From: SVTX01 sp051867975
Lineage (GTDB): Bacteria; Bacillota; Clostridia; Oscillospirales; CAG-272
Direction: 5' to 3'
DNA: 14,484 bases
Assembly: GCA_051867975.1 (NCBI GenBank)
Contig: JBJDZM010000024.1
Coordinates: 1-14,484 of the forward strand
The notes under the pieces were generated by a model. That model made no database searches and was not told where the DNA came from. It was given only the letters and a program-made list of their open reading frames with translations. Of the stretch, positions 7,018 to 13,924 are shown piece after piece. Each line of letters starts with the position of its first letter. Position 1 is the first letter of the stretch. Position numbers and translations under genes: made by a program.

Positions 7018-7046
7018 ATTATACATCATTTCGGCTCATTTTGCAA
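7018..7046 (-). promoter_or_regulatory. Predicted ychF promoter
   Basis: On the minus strand, TTGCAA (7041-7046) is followed after 17 bases by TATAAT (7018-7023). The start would be near 7011 with a leader of about 48 bases. The stop of the restriction-gene remnant (7051-7053) lies just upstream of the -35 box. Confidence 0.6.
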
Positions 7047-7050
7047 GCGG

Positions 7051-7160
7051 TCATTTGTTTTTTTCTGTTATTTCCTGATGCATCTTCATCAGTTCCGCGA
7101 CGCGACTGCCTTTCGTCATTGTTTTGATGTCGAAACCATACGCCTGCATGACGGCGCGGA
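7051..7160 (-). pseudogene. Orphan 3' tail of a second MmeI-like restriction-modification gene
   Basis: The minus strand between about 7160 and the TGA at 7051-7053 reads, in one open frame, RAVMQAYGFDIKTMT, a variable stretch, VAELMKMHQ and a lysine-rich end. This is the C-terminus of the intact gene at 8268-11039 again (RAVMQAYGFDVKTMT ... VAELMKMYQ). By my hand alignment about 22 of 30 residues are identical, while most third codon positions differ, so it is a divergent homologue and not a recent copy. Upstream of about 7160 the similarity stops. No start or ribosome site is present. The segment is about half GC, like the host genes and unlike the AT-rich companion gene next to it. I read it as what remains of an earlier allele of the restriction gene. 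Confidence 0.75.
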
Positions 7161-7219
7161 TAAACCGAGTGCAGGTACTATGTATCGGGGCGCGAGTTTG
7201 CGAAAAAGTTGGGACGAGT

Positions 7220-8278
7220 TTACGGAGAATGATTTAGTCGTTGCAAAATTCGAGAGTAGTTAAAGAGCTTTATCACTTCTAAATAATCATAGTCATTATC
7301 AATGAATACATCTTGCGGAAAGCATACCCGATGATATGTTTCGTTTCTGAAAAGTTGAAGGCATACGCCATTGGCCTTTTCATAAAGAGTCGCAACATCG
7401 TCATTCAAATAAATCATCTGAAAAGTCATATATCTTTGCGCCTCTTTGTTCGTCAATTCGCAAATGGCTTTTACAATTTGATTTACTTCCGCGACAACAG
7501 CCTTTTGATATTCAGTCATTAATTCTTTCCAATAGTCTGTATTTCTCGTAACCTCAAGAGAGGATCCATTCGAGGCGTATCCGCCACCAATGGATACATA
7601 CATGTTTTCATCGCCAACTTCAACGGCTGTACTGATTCCCGCTTTTCTAAGCAGTTCATAATCAGCATCAGTTATTTGTTGTGTTAAAACTCCTTTGATT
7701 TTTTTATTGGCAATAAGCTCTGGCCAATTCTCGTGAATAATTCTAATCATATCTTGTGTTGTATAAAGATTTGCTTTTGAATGCGGATAAATCTGAATAA
7801 AATAAGCGGTATCTTTAGAAAACAATGCAAATAGTTGATAATCGCTACGTTTTACAAACCCATCGTTTCCTTGCCTTTTGCTTACATGCAAATGATGTAT
7901 CCCCCAGTCAAACAATAACAAATCCTTGTACTTCAAATCCGCTATACTCTTGCTCATAAATTTGCTAATGTTTTGTCCGCCTGTAATCGCATCTTCAATA
8001 TCTTTTAGTGCATCCATATATTCACAAGGGCACTGAAATTCATTCGATTTAATTACAGTTCTCGGCATATTAGAAATCAATCTCTTTTGTGCATTAAAGA
8101 ACAATCTTACCCAATCCTCGTCCGCATTATCGTTAAACTCATATCCCATCGCCCGTAAGTGCTGTTTTGATATGTTTTGTAAATCTCTTACTAAATCAAT
8201 TTCAATCGAATAATTATTTTTTTCCAATACCGAATTGCTGAAAATCATCTTTATCTCACATCCATCATCAAATTCCAC
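7220..8278 (-). CDS. Uncharacterised companion protein of the MmeI-like enzyme
   Basis: A 352-residue soluble protein I cannot assign. No signal peptide or membrane helix is visible. The most distinctive stretch is residues about 118-190: LLLFDWGIHHLHVSKR, then YQLFALFSKDTAYFIQIYPH, then IIHENWPELI. This is a histidine-rich motif followed by a predicted beta hairpin and a helix. A recurring I-H-H-L-H pattern like this could form a metal or catalytic site (inference only). The GTG start at 8278 has AGGA five bases upstream and overlaps the restriction gene by 11 bases, so the two are almost surely co-translated; an ATG at 8248 is the alternative. Base composition is very AT-rich (hand counts 13/60 GC at 8161-8220 and 16/60 at 7741-7800), unlike its chromosomal neighbours, which suggests transfer. 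It could be a specificity, control, nuclease or independent defence component. Confidence 0.75.
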   Translation of the reverse strand: MEFDDGCEIKMIFSNSVLEKNNYSIEIDLVRDLQNISKQHLRAMGYEFNDNADEDWVRLFFNAQKRLISNMPRTVIKSNEFQCPCEYMDALKDIEDAITGGQNISKFMSKSIADLKYKDLLLFDWGIHHLHVSKRQGNDGFVKRSDYQLFALFSKDTAYFIQIYPHSKANLYTTQDMIRIIHENWPELIANKKIKGVLTQQITDADYELLRKAGISTAVEVGDENMYVSIGGGYASNGSSLEVTRNTDYWKELMTEYQKAVVAEVNQIVKAICELTNKEAQRYMTFQMIYLNDDVATLYEKANGVCLQLFRNETYHRVCFPQDVFIDNDYDYLEVIKLFNYSRILQRLNHSP

Positions 8279-11039
8279 ATATATCCTGACATTTCACCAT
8301 CTTTTGATACATCTTCATTAGTTCTGCGACACAAGCGCTTTCGGTCATTGTTTTGACATCAAAGCCGTAGGCTTGCATAACGGCTCTGTCATTTGCTTGA
8401 TGTGCTTTGCGGAGTTCTTTGGGCATAGTCAGCTCGTCGTAGAGGTCTGCAAGACTGCAATCGGGGTACAATGCGCGCGCGTCAAGAATCGCCTGTGCGG
8501 TTTGCTCGATTTTTGCCTTTTGCTCGTCGGTGGGCGTAGGCCATGGGAAGTTGTTGTAGACGATATCTTTGGAATAACGATAATCACTCTTGATTCGTCC
8601 ACATATCGCGCGTGTCCATGCCATGTGAACATTGGAAATCAACACACCGAAGTTGTAAAGCGAAGCATTAGGAATAATTAAAGTTGCGTTTGTTGTAATA
8701 ACCGTATCATCAATAAAACCGAGTGGTATATATTTCCTGTTTTCGCTTGAATGACTTGGAACAAGAATTGCTGTTTTGGGGTTATTCGTTTCCCTAAATA
8801 ACATAGGGGTTAAAGCCAATCTTTGTGTACCTTTATCATTGCTGCTTTCTCTAAATTTTTTAACTTTTTCAATGCGTTCCATTACACAAGGCATTTTTCT
8901 TAATTCTGACGGTTGAACCCCAACAAGCCATAAACAATATCGGTCAATGTTATTTATAAATTCGCGTGCTCCTACGAGTTTTTTTACATATGGCTTTGCC
9001 AAGGGTTCTTTTTGTAAAAACGCATCAATTTCATCAGCTTCAATGATTAGATTTCCATCATCCGTGGGCTGATTACCTTTTCTAATTTCGCTTACAGCGC
9101 ACAAAGGCTTAGTACGGCTCATAACAAAGACATCCTCACCGTTAAGTAAATAAGCGTTTATGTTATCAACTATTTGAGGTCTTTCAGAAGAATAGATAAT
9201 TTTCGCTCTGCCGTTATGGGCAGTACTAAATCCCACGATTACACAATGAACGTGTGCTTTTATACTTGCTTCGCTGTCCCAACGGAATGTGCGATGGGCA
9301 AAATCAATATGAACACCAAACTCATCAAATAAGGGTTTCCATAGCAGTGCAACCTGTTCGCCCTGTGTGATTGAATTTGTTGAAACAAAAGCACACCTTA
9401 TGTTTGTTCCAACGATAAATTTTGTTGCGATTACATACCACGCTGCTACATAATCCATAGTCTTATTGTTAGGAAAATAAGGAAGCAAATCGTGCCTTTG
9501 CTCAGCATTAAGATTGTTGTTGCCAACAAACGGCGGATTTCCCATGATATAATTGAGCTTGTCCTTCGGCACGACGCTTTCCCAATCTGTGCGGAGCGCG
9601 TTGCCCTCAACTATGTTCGCATAGGATTTCAAGGGCAGAAAATCGAGGTTTCTGTTGAGTATCTCCTCGGTCTCCTTCATCATCTGCGACTCCGCGATCC
9701 AAAGTGCCGTCTTCGCGACTGTCACGGCAAAATCGTTTATCTCAATGCCGTAAAACTGCCCGATTGACACCTTGATAATGTCGCCGAAATCCATGAGTAT
9801 CTGACCGTCGTCCCGTGTCAGCTTCAGCGCCTCGTTTTCAAGTCGGCGTAAGGAAATATAGGTCTCGGTCAGGAAATTTCCCGAACCGCAGGCAGGGTCA
9901 AGAAAGGTCAGCTTTGAGAGCTTATCGCGGAAGTCTTCGGCTTTTTCTCGGCGTATCTTCGGCACCTTCAGTTCCTTAATCTCGTCAAATTCCTCGCGCA
10001 ACTCGTCAAGAAAGAGCGGATCGATGACCTTGTGAATGTTCTCAATAGAGGTATAGTGCATACCGCCGCTTCGGCGTGTTTCGGGATTCAAGGTCGACTC
10101 AAACACCGCGCCGAAAATCGTGGGGCTTATTTCCGCCCAGTCAAAATCTTCGCTTGCATTGTGAAGGAGAAGGTCGACGATCTCCTGCGTAAAGTAGGGA
10201 ATTTCAATGTTTTCGTCGGCAAAAAGACCGCCGTTTACATACGGGAAGGCTACGAGACGTTCATCCATATAAGGATCTCTGTCTTCAACCTTTGTATCAA
10301 GAACACGGAACAGATCGATCAAAGCACGACGAACATCACGAGAGTCAAAACTTTTGATATAGTTATGGAATTTGAGATGTTCTCCGAAAATTCCCGCATC
10401 TTCCGCGTATAGACAAAATACAAGACGGACACATAGAATGTTCAGACTGTGAAGCGATGAGCGGTCATCGGGATTTATGTACTGTTTCAGTATCGCATCG
10501 TAAAGCTTTCCGACAAGCTCGCCCGCTTGAATTGAAATCTGCTCTTCACGGTGCAAAAGCTCGCTCTTTTCTTCTACGAGAAACTGCAAGCGGTAGTATT
10601 CCTTTGGCAAGTCTTTCAGCAAAATGCTCTCCGGCTCGCCCGTGGGCTTCTCCATATCGTAAATGAGGAATTCCTCAAAATTGCAGGTGATTATCCAACG
10701 GGGACGCTGTGAGTAAGGCAACGCCGCAGAATATCTCTGTGCCTGTTGAAAGGGATTGAGCAGAGTTCCGTCCGACTGACGAATTGGCGCACGCAGATTT
10801 AGTCCGCGCTTTTTCTGTTCGATCAAAACGTGAGTTGAGGGAATATGTCCGTCAATAAAGCTCGTGTGGTCGAGCTTGACTCGTTCCTCAAAAAATATGA
10901 ATTTTTCAGGCTCGGCAACGCCGAGGATATCGCGGCACAGCGAAAGCCAAAAGGATTGACTGTCGCTCTTTTCGTCTCCGCGGTCTTTCCAATCTTCGGC
11001 AAATTTTTTGGCAGCCCTTTTCTTTTCCGTGTCTGTCAT
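8268..11039 (-). CDS. MmeI-like type IIL restriction-modification enzyme (DNA endonuclease / adenine-N6 methyltransferase)
   Basis: A single-chain enzyme of about 923 residues, close to the length of MmeI. Numbered from a Met at 11045, the N-terminal nuclease part carries D65 ... E76-Q-K78, a PD-(D/E)xK-type motif as in MmeI-like enzymes. A helical spacer follows. The methylase domain has GGMHYTS (327-333), SAM motif LDPACGSGNFL (382-392) and catalytic NPPF (503-506), which indicates adenine N6 methylation. A target-recognition region and C-terminal block follow, with YNNFPWP at 830-836. Family knowledge: such enzymes methylate one strand for self-protection and cut about 20 bases away. The ATG at 11039 is favoured because GGAGG lies 9 bases upstream; the one at 11045 is only 3 bases from it. 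Base composition is mosaic: residues about 508-823 are AT-rich between GC-richer ends, consistent with replacement of the specificity region. No frameshift is seen, so it is probably active. Confidence 0.9.
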   Translation of the reverse strand: MTDTEKKRAAKKFAEDWKDRGDEKSDSQSFWLSLCRDILGVAEPEKFIFFEERVKLDHTSFIDGHIPSTHVLIEQKKRGLNLRAPIRQSDGTLLNPFQQAQRYSAALPYSQRPRWIITCNFEEFLIYDMEKPTGEPESILLKDLPKEYYRLQFLVEEKSELLHREEQISIQAGELVGKLYDAILKQYINPDDRSSLHSLNILCVRLVFCLYAEDAGIFGEHLKFHNYIKSFDSRDVRRALIDLFRVLDTKVEDRDPYMDERLVAFPYVNGGLFADENIEIPYFTQEIVDLLLHNASEDFDWAEISPTIFGAVFESTLNPETRRSGGMHYTSIENIHKVIDPLFLDELREEFDEIKELKVPKIRREKAEDFRDKLSKLTFLDPACGSGNFLTETYISLRRLENEALKLTRDDGQILMDFGDIIKVSIGQFYGIEINDFAVTVAKTALWIAESQMMKETEEILNRNLDFLPLKSYANIVEGNALRTDWESVVPKDKLNYIMGNPPFVGNNNLNAEQRHDLLPYFPNNKTMDYVAAWYVIATKFIVGTNIRCAFVSTNSITQGEQVALLWKPLFDEFGVHIDFAHRTFRWDSEASIKAHVHCVIVGFSTAHNGRAKIIYSSERPQIVDNINAYLLNGEDVFVMSRTKPLCAVSEIRKGNQPTDDGNLIIEADEIDAFLQKEPLAKPYVKKLVGAREFINNIDRYCLWLVGVQPSELRKMPCVMERIEKVKKFRESSNDKGTQRLALTPMLFRETNNPKTAILVPSHSSENRKYIPLGFIDDTVITTNATLIIPNASLYNFGVLISNVHMAWTRAICGRIKSDYRYSKDIVYNNFPWPTPTDEQKAKIEQTAQAILDARALYPDCSLADLYDELTMPKELRKAHQANDRAVMQAYGFDVKTMTESACVAELMKMYQKMVKCQDICGI

Positions 11040-11085
11040 GATCATAATCCTCCCATTTTAAACGTCAAAATCCGTCCTTAGCTGT

Positions 11086-11091
11086 ATTATA
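11086..11091 (-). promoter_or_regulatory. Possible -10 box for the restriction enzyme gene
   Basis: A perfect TATAAT lies on the minus strand 46 bases before the start codon, but no good -35 hexamer is found at 16-18 bases. A weak or activator-dependent promoter would suit a restriction gene; chance occurrence in AT-rich DNA is also possible. Confidence 0.35.
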
Positions 11092-11306
11092 CTACATTTT
11101 CATCTGTTTTTCCATAAATTTCGTATTTTTTGTTCGTTTTCTTCTAAAAAACAAAATTCAATGAGTTTTTCGTCATTTGTTTTTCCGATGCCGTGCTTCG
11201 GCGGAGAAAACCCGGCGTTTTCCGTCTGAAATGTAAGCTGCTACAGTCAAATCTTGCCCTTCTCCGAAAAAAATTAAAAAAATATTCGATTATTTTTCAA
11301 AAAGAC

Positions 11307-11335
11307 TGTACAAAACGAACTTTTTGTGTTATAAT
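11307..11335 (+). promoter_or_regulatory. Predicted promoter of the response regulator gene
   Basis: TGTACA (11307-11312), 17 bases, TATAAT (11330-11335). It would give a long leader of about 175 bases. The inverted repeats listed next to it overlap its -10 box and transcript start, as expected of an operator. Confidence 0.45.
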
Positions 11336-11416
11336 TATTAACACACAATAAATTTTAATCGAAATTAATGTGTCCGCAAATTTAACGAAGTTAATTTTTT
11401 CGGCAAATTTCGTTAA
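11325..11416 (+). promoter_or_regulatory. Cluster of inverted repeats, candidate operators
   Basis: Four symmetrical elements lie in 92 bases: TGTGTTA-7-TAACACA (11325-11345) over the -10 box; TTAAT-CGAA-ATTAA (11355-11368); TTAAC-GAA-GTTAA (11382-11394); and TTCGTTAA (11409-11416), which pairs with TTAACGAA (11382-11389). TTAAC-like half-sites are typical of some OmpR/PhoB-family regulators such as Bacillus PhoP (TTAACA repeats), so autoregulation is a reasonable inference. AT-rich DNA produces some such symmetry by chance. Confidence 0.4.
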
Positions 11417-11517
11417 GAATTCAAATTTTTTTCACAAAAAATCCCTAATAATACTGTATAATCCAAGACGACAGGATATTTATTCCGTATTATTACGGCA
11501 GAACGGAGACAAAAACT

Positions 11518-12210
11518 ATGATGGAAACAAAAATTCTCCTCATCGAGGACGAGCCGGCTATCTCAGAGCCGATAAAAACCTTCTTCGAATCAGAGGGCTA
11601 TGACGTTAAGGTTGCGAGCGATGGCAGCGAGGGTATCAGCTTCTTTAAAATGTACAATCCCGATATTACCGTGCTTGACATAACTCTCCCCAAAAAGGAC
11701 GGCTGGCAGGTCTGCCGCGAGATACGCGAAGGCTCGCAAAAACCGATAATCATGATAAGCTCAAAGGGCGATGCGTTTGACAAGGTGCTGGGGCTTGAGC
11801 TCGGCGCGGACGATTACATGGTCAAGCCCATCGACTGCAAAGAGCTTTCGGCAAGAATAAAGGCGGTACTCCGCCGTTGCCGCACAAGTCTGCCTCAGTC
11901 GGACGACGAGGTCATCAGATTTGAAAACATAGAGATAAGCCATGAAAAATACGAGCTTAAGCTCAAAGGCAAAAGCGTTGACATTCCTCCTAAGGAGCTG
12001 GAACTTCTCTACTTCTTGGCATCTAACTACAACAGAGTATTCACTCGTGACCAGCTCCTCGACAAGGTCTGGGGCTTTGACTACCTCGGAGACTCGCGAA
12101 CCGTCGACGTACACATCAAGAGACTGCGCGAAAAGCTTGAAGGAGTTTCCGACAAGTGGGTTATCAAGACCGTTTGGGGCGTGGGTTACAAATTTGAATT
12201 ACTCAACTGA
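11518..12210 (+). CDS. OmpR/PhoB-family response regulator (orphan)
   Basis: A 230-residue two-component regulator. The receiver domain (about 5-117) has acidic E10-D11, the phosphorylation site D54 in TVLDITLP, serines S81-S82 at the switch position and K103 in VKP. The winged-helix DNA-binding domain (about 130-228) carries KELELLYFLASN, then SRTVDVHIKRLREKL as the recognition helix, then VWGVGYKF. It resembles WalR/PhoP-type proteins, but I cannot pick one. The ATG at 11518 follows GGAG at 9-base spacing. No histidine kinase gene lies on either side; an HtrA protease follows 76 bases downstream. In Bacillus the walR operon also ends in an htrA-like gene, so this could be a shortened version of that arrangement (inference). 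Confidence 0.93.
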   Translation: MMETKILLIEDEPAISEPIKTFFESEGYDVKVASDGSEGISFFKMYNPDITVLDITLPKKDGWQVCREIREGSQKPIIMISSKGDAFDKVLGLELGADDYMVKPIDCKELSARIKAVLRRCRTSLPQSDDEVIRFENIEISHEKYELKLKGKSVDIPPKELELLYFLASNYNRVFTRDQLLDKVWGFDYLGDSRTVDVHIKRLREKLEGVSDKWVIKTVWGVGYKFELLN

Positions 12211-12227
12211 AATTCTATCATTTCAAG

Positions 12228-12252
12228 TACGCCAACTCTGTGAGTTGGCGTA
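12228..12252 (+). repeat. Perfect 11-bp hairpin between the regulator and htrA genes
   Basis: TACGCCAACTC (12228-12238) and GAGTTGGCGTA (12242-12252) pair completely across a TGT loop, 17 bases after the regulator stop. A T-run (TCTTTTTT) follows only about 14 bases later, just before the htrA ribosome site. It may be a partial terminator or an mRNA processing/stability element that lowers protease expression relative to the regulator. Confidence 0.55.
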
Positions 12253-12286
12253 AGCTTTAGATATATCTTTTTTGGGAGAACGGAAC

Positions 12287-13813
12287 ATGAACGAAAACGA
12301 AAACAAAAACATCGGCGAGGGAGAGGGCGAACCTCGCCGCGATGAAGATACAAAAGCCTTTAATTGGCAGTGGACAGACGGAGAGGGTAAGACTGAACAA
12401 AGTCAGCCCGAGGGCGGGGAGTCCGAGAAAGTAATACCCGAGGAAACAAAACCCGAAGAAACACGGCCTGAAGAACACAAATCGGATAATTTCGGCAGCG
12501 CGGAATCCGAAGCAGAAAGCACTCAAACCGAAACATTCAACAGTGAAGAAACACAGAAAGAAGAGACGCATGCAACCTCTCCGAAGGGCGAAACGAAGTC
12601 CAAAAAGAACCGCGCACCGACAGTTGCTTCTGTTCTGTCCGCCTGCTCGATAATCCTTCTCCTCTCGTTTGCACTGTCTCTCATGCTCGGCATTTTCCCC
12701 GTTAAGGGGCGTGAGGTCGTGCTAGTCGGAGTGTCTGACAGTGGCAAGACAGACCCCGATGTCGATGCCTCGTCCGAGCTTATCGAGGATTTTCTCAATT
12801 CCGTAGTCGTAGTGACGGCAAAAACAGGTACGGGAACCAGCACGGGAACAGGAGTCATTCTATCAAATAACGGCTATATCATAACAAATTACCACGTTAT
12901 AGAAGGCTCGGATAACGTCACGGTACAGCTCTGCAATGAAAACATGGCGGTAAAAGCCGAGGTCGTAGGCTTCCACGCGGAAGATGACGTTGCGGTAATA
13001 AAGGTCGATCGCACAGACCTTCGCGCGGCAACCTTTGCAAAATCATCTGACGTAAGATACGGCGAGAAGATCTACGCCGTCGGCACCCCCGAGGGCACCG
13101 AATTTCGCTGGAGCGTCACGCAGGGCATCGTTTCCTGCCCTTCAAGAGAATTGTTTGAATATAACGGCGACGGCACGCTTGCATACAAGATAAATGTAGT
13201 CCAGATAGATGCTCCGGTAAATCACGGAAACTCAGGCGGACCGATAATCAACGTCCGCGGAGAGGTCGTAGGTATCGTTACGCTGAAGAAGATCTGGAGT
13301 CAGCAAACAGACTCAAGCGGAAACAGAGAGCCCGTCGAGGGAATGGGATTTGCGCTTCCGTCAAGCGGAGTGCTTATCGATGCCATGGCGATCATCGAAC
13401 AGGGCAACGCAGATAACGTCGATTCGGGCATAATTCTTCCCCGTCCGCTCCTCGGCGTGACAGGCGTCGGCGTTCAGGAGAACTCGTACTACGAAAACTA
13501 CACGGACGAGAGCGGAAGCGGCGTCAAGGTAGTTGAAGAGGAATACGCCAAGGCAAATCCCCACACAACCTTCTACGCACCGATAACAGGAGTATACGTC
13601 AGCGCAACGAGCGCAGGCTCGGATGCCGCAAAATATCTTAAAGAGGGCGACATTATTACCGAGGTAAACGGCAGACCCGTAACGATAATATACGACGTAA
13701 TGGATATCGTAAACCAATACAACGGCGGAGATAAGGTCACCGTCAAATATTACAGAAACGGCAAATATAACACCGTAACAGTAACGCTCAGAACAAGCAA
13801 GGATATCGGTTGA
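12287..13813 (+). CDS. htrA: HtrA/DegP-like membrane-anchored serine protease with PDZ domain
   Basis: A 508-residue trypsin-like envelope protease, which would degrade or refold damaged exported proteins. Residues 1-110 form a very acidic, Glu/Lys/Thr-rich, low-complexity cytoplasmic tail. A single membrane helix follows at about 114-139 (VASVLSACSIILLLSFALS...), with the protease outside. The catalytic triad is H203 (NYHVIEG), D234 (DDVAVIK) and S316 (NHGNSGGPI). A C-terminal PDZ domain (about 385-500) includes YLKEGDIITEVNGRPV. All catalytic residues are present. The frame extends to a TTG at 12272, but the ATG at 12287 has GGGAG at 8-base spacing and is preferred. It is probably co-transcribed with the upstream regulator. 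The long acidic N-terminal tail is the unusual part compared with Bacillus HtrA proteins. Confidence 0.95.
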   Translation: MNENENKNIGEGEGEPRRDEDTKAFNWQWTDGEGKTEQSQPEGGESEKVIPEETKPEETRPEEHKSDNFGSAESEAESTQTETFNSEETQKEETHATSPKGETKSKKNRAPTVASVLSACSIILLLSFALSLMLGIFPVKGREVVLVGVSDSGKTDPDVDASSELIEDFLNSVVVVTAKTGTGTSTGTGVILSNNGYIITNYHVIEGSDNVTVQLCNENMAVKAEVVGFHAEDDVAVIKVDRTDLRAATFAKSSDVRYGEKIYAVGTPEGTEFRWSVTQGIVSCPSRELFEYNGDGTLAYKINVVQIDAPVNHGNSGGPIINVRGEVVGIVTLKKIWSQQTDSSGNREPVEGMGFALPSSGVLIDAMAIIEQGNADNVDSGIILPRPLLGVTGVGVQENSYYENYTDESGSGVKVVEEEYAKANPHTTFYAPITGVYVSATSAGSDAAKYLKEGDIITEVNGRPVTIIYDVMDIVNQYNGGDKVTVKYYRNGKYNTVTVTLRTSKDIG

Positions 13814-13835
13814 CGCGGGTTTTTGAATATTTCTA

Positions 13836-13864
13836 TTGACAAAACGGCAAAAAGATGATAGAAT
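13836..13864 (+). promoter_or_regulatory. Predicted sigma-A promoter of the acyl carrier protein gene
   Basis: TTGACA (13836-13841), 17 bases, TAGAAT (13859-13864): 6/6 and 5/6 consensus matches. The start would be near 13871, with a leader of about 54 bases. The gene is thus independent of htrA. Confidence 0.75.
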
Positions 13865-13924
13865 GTACGTAAAATCAGAGCCGTTAGATTTCTCCGACGG
13901 ATATATTCAAAAAAGGGGTTAAAT

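Larger units (their letters stand above)
11046..11517. other. 472-base divergent regulatory gap
   Basis: No gene is seen between the restriction enzyme gene (minus) and the response regulator gene (plus). The part near 11101-11280 holds only short weak palindromes such as GAAAAC/GTTTTC at 11206-11222. The part from 11298 is very AT-rich and full of TTAAC/GTTAA-type half-sites, listed below. A second possible -10, TATAAT at 11457-11462, lies nearer the regulator gene but its best -35 (TTCACA, 11431-11436) is 20 bases away. A CCGTA-TTAT-TACGG hairpin (11485-11498) precedes the ribosome site. Confidence 0.6.

Noticed and set aside
6991..7263. A 90-codon plus-strand frame between ychF and the companion gene
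   Set aside because: It lies over the ychF promoter and is antisense to the restriction-gene remnant and the 3' end of the companion gene, with no ribosome site or motif. Its last 30 codons are unexplained but too short to support.
7220..8278. Companion gene as an insertion-sequence transposase
   Set aside because: No DDE, HUH or serine/tyrosine recombinase motif is visible and no terminal inverted repeats flank it.
11325..11345. Rex-type operator (TTGTTAA-4-TTAACAA) at the inverted repeat
   Set aside because: The half-sites are related, but the spacing between GTTA and TAAC is 7 where Rex sites have 6, and the outer bases differ.
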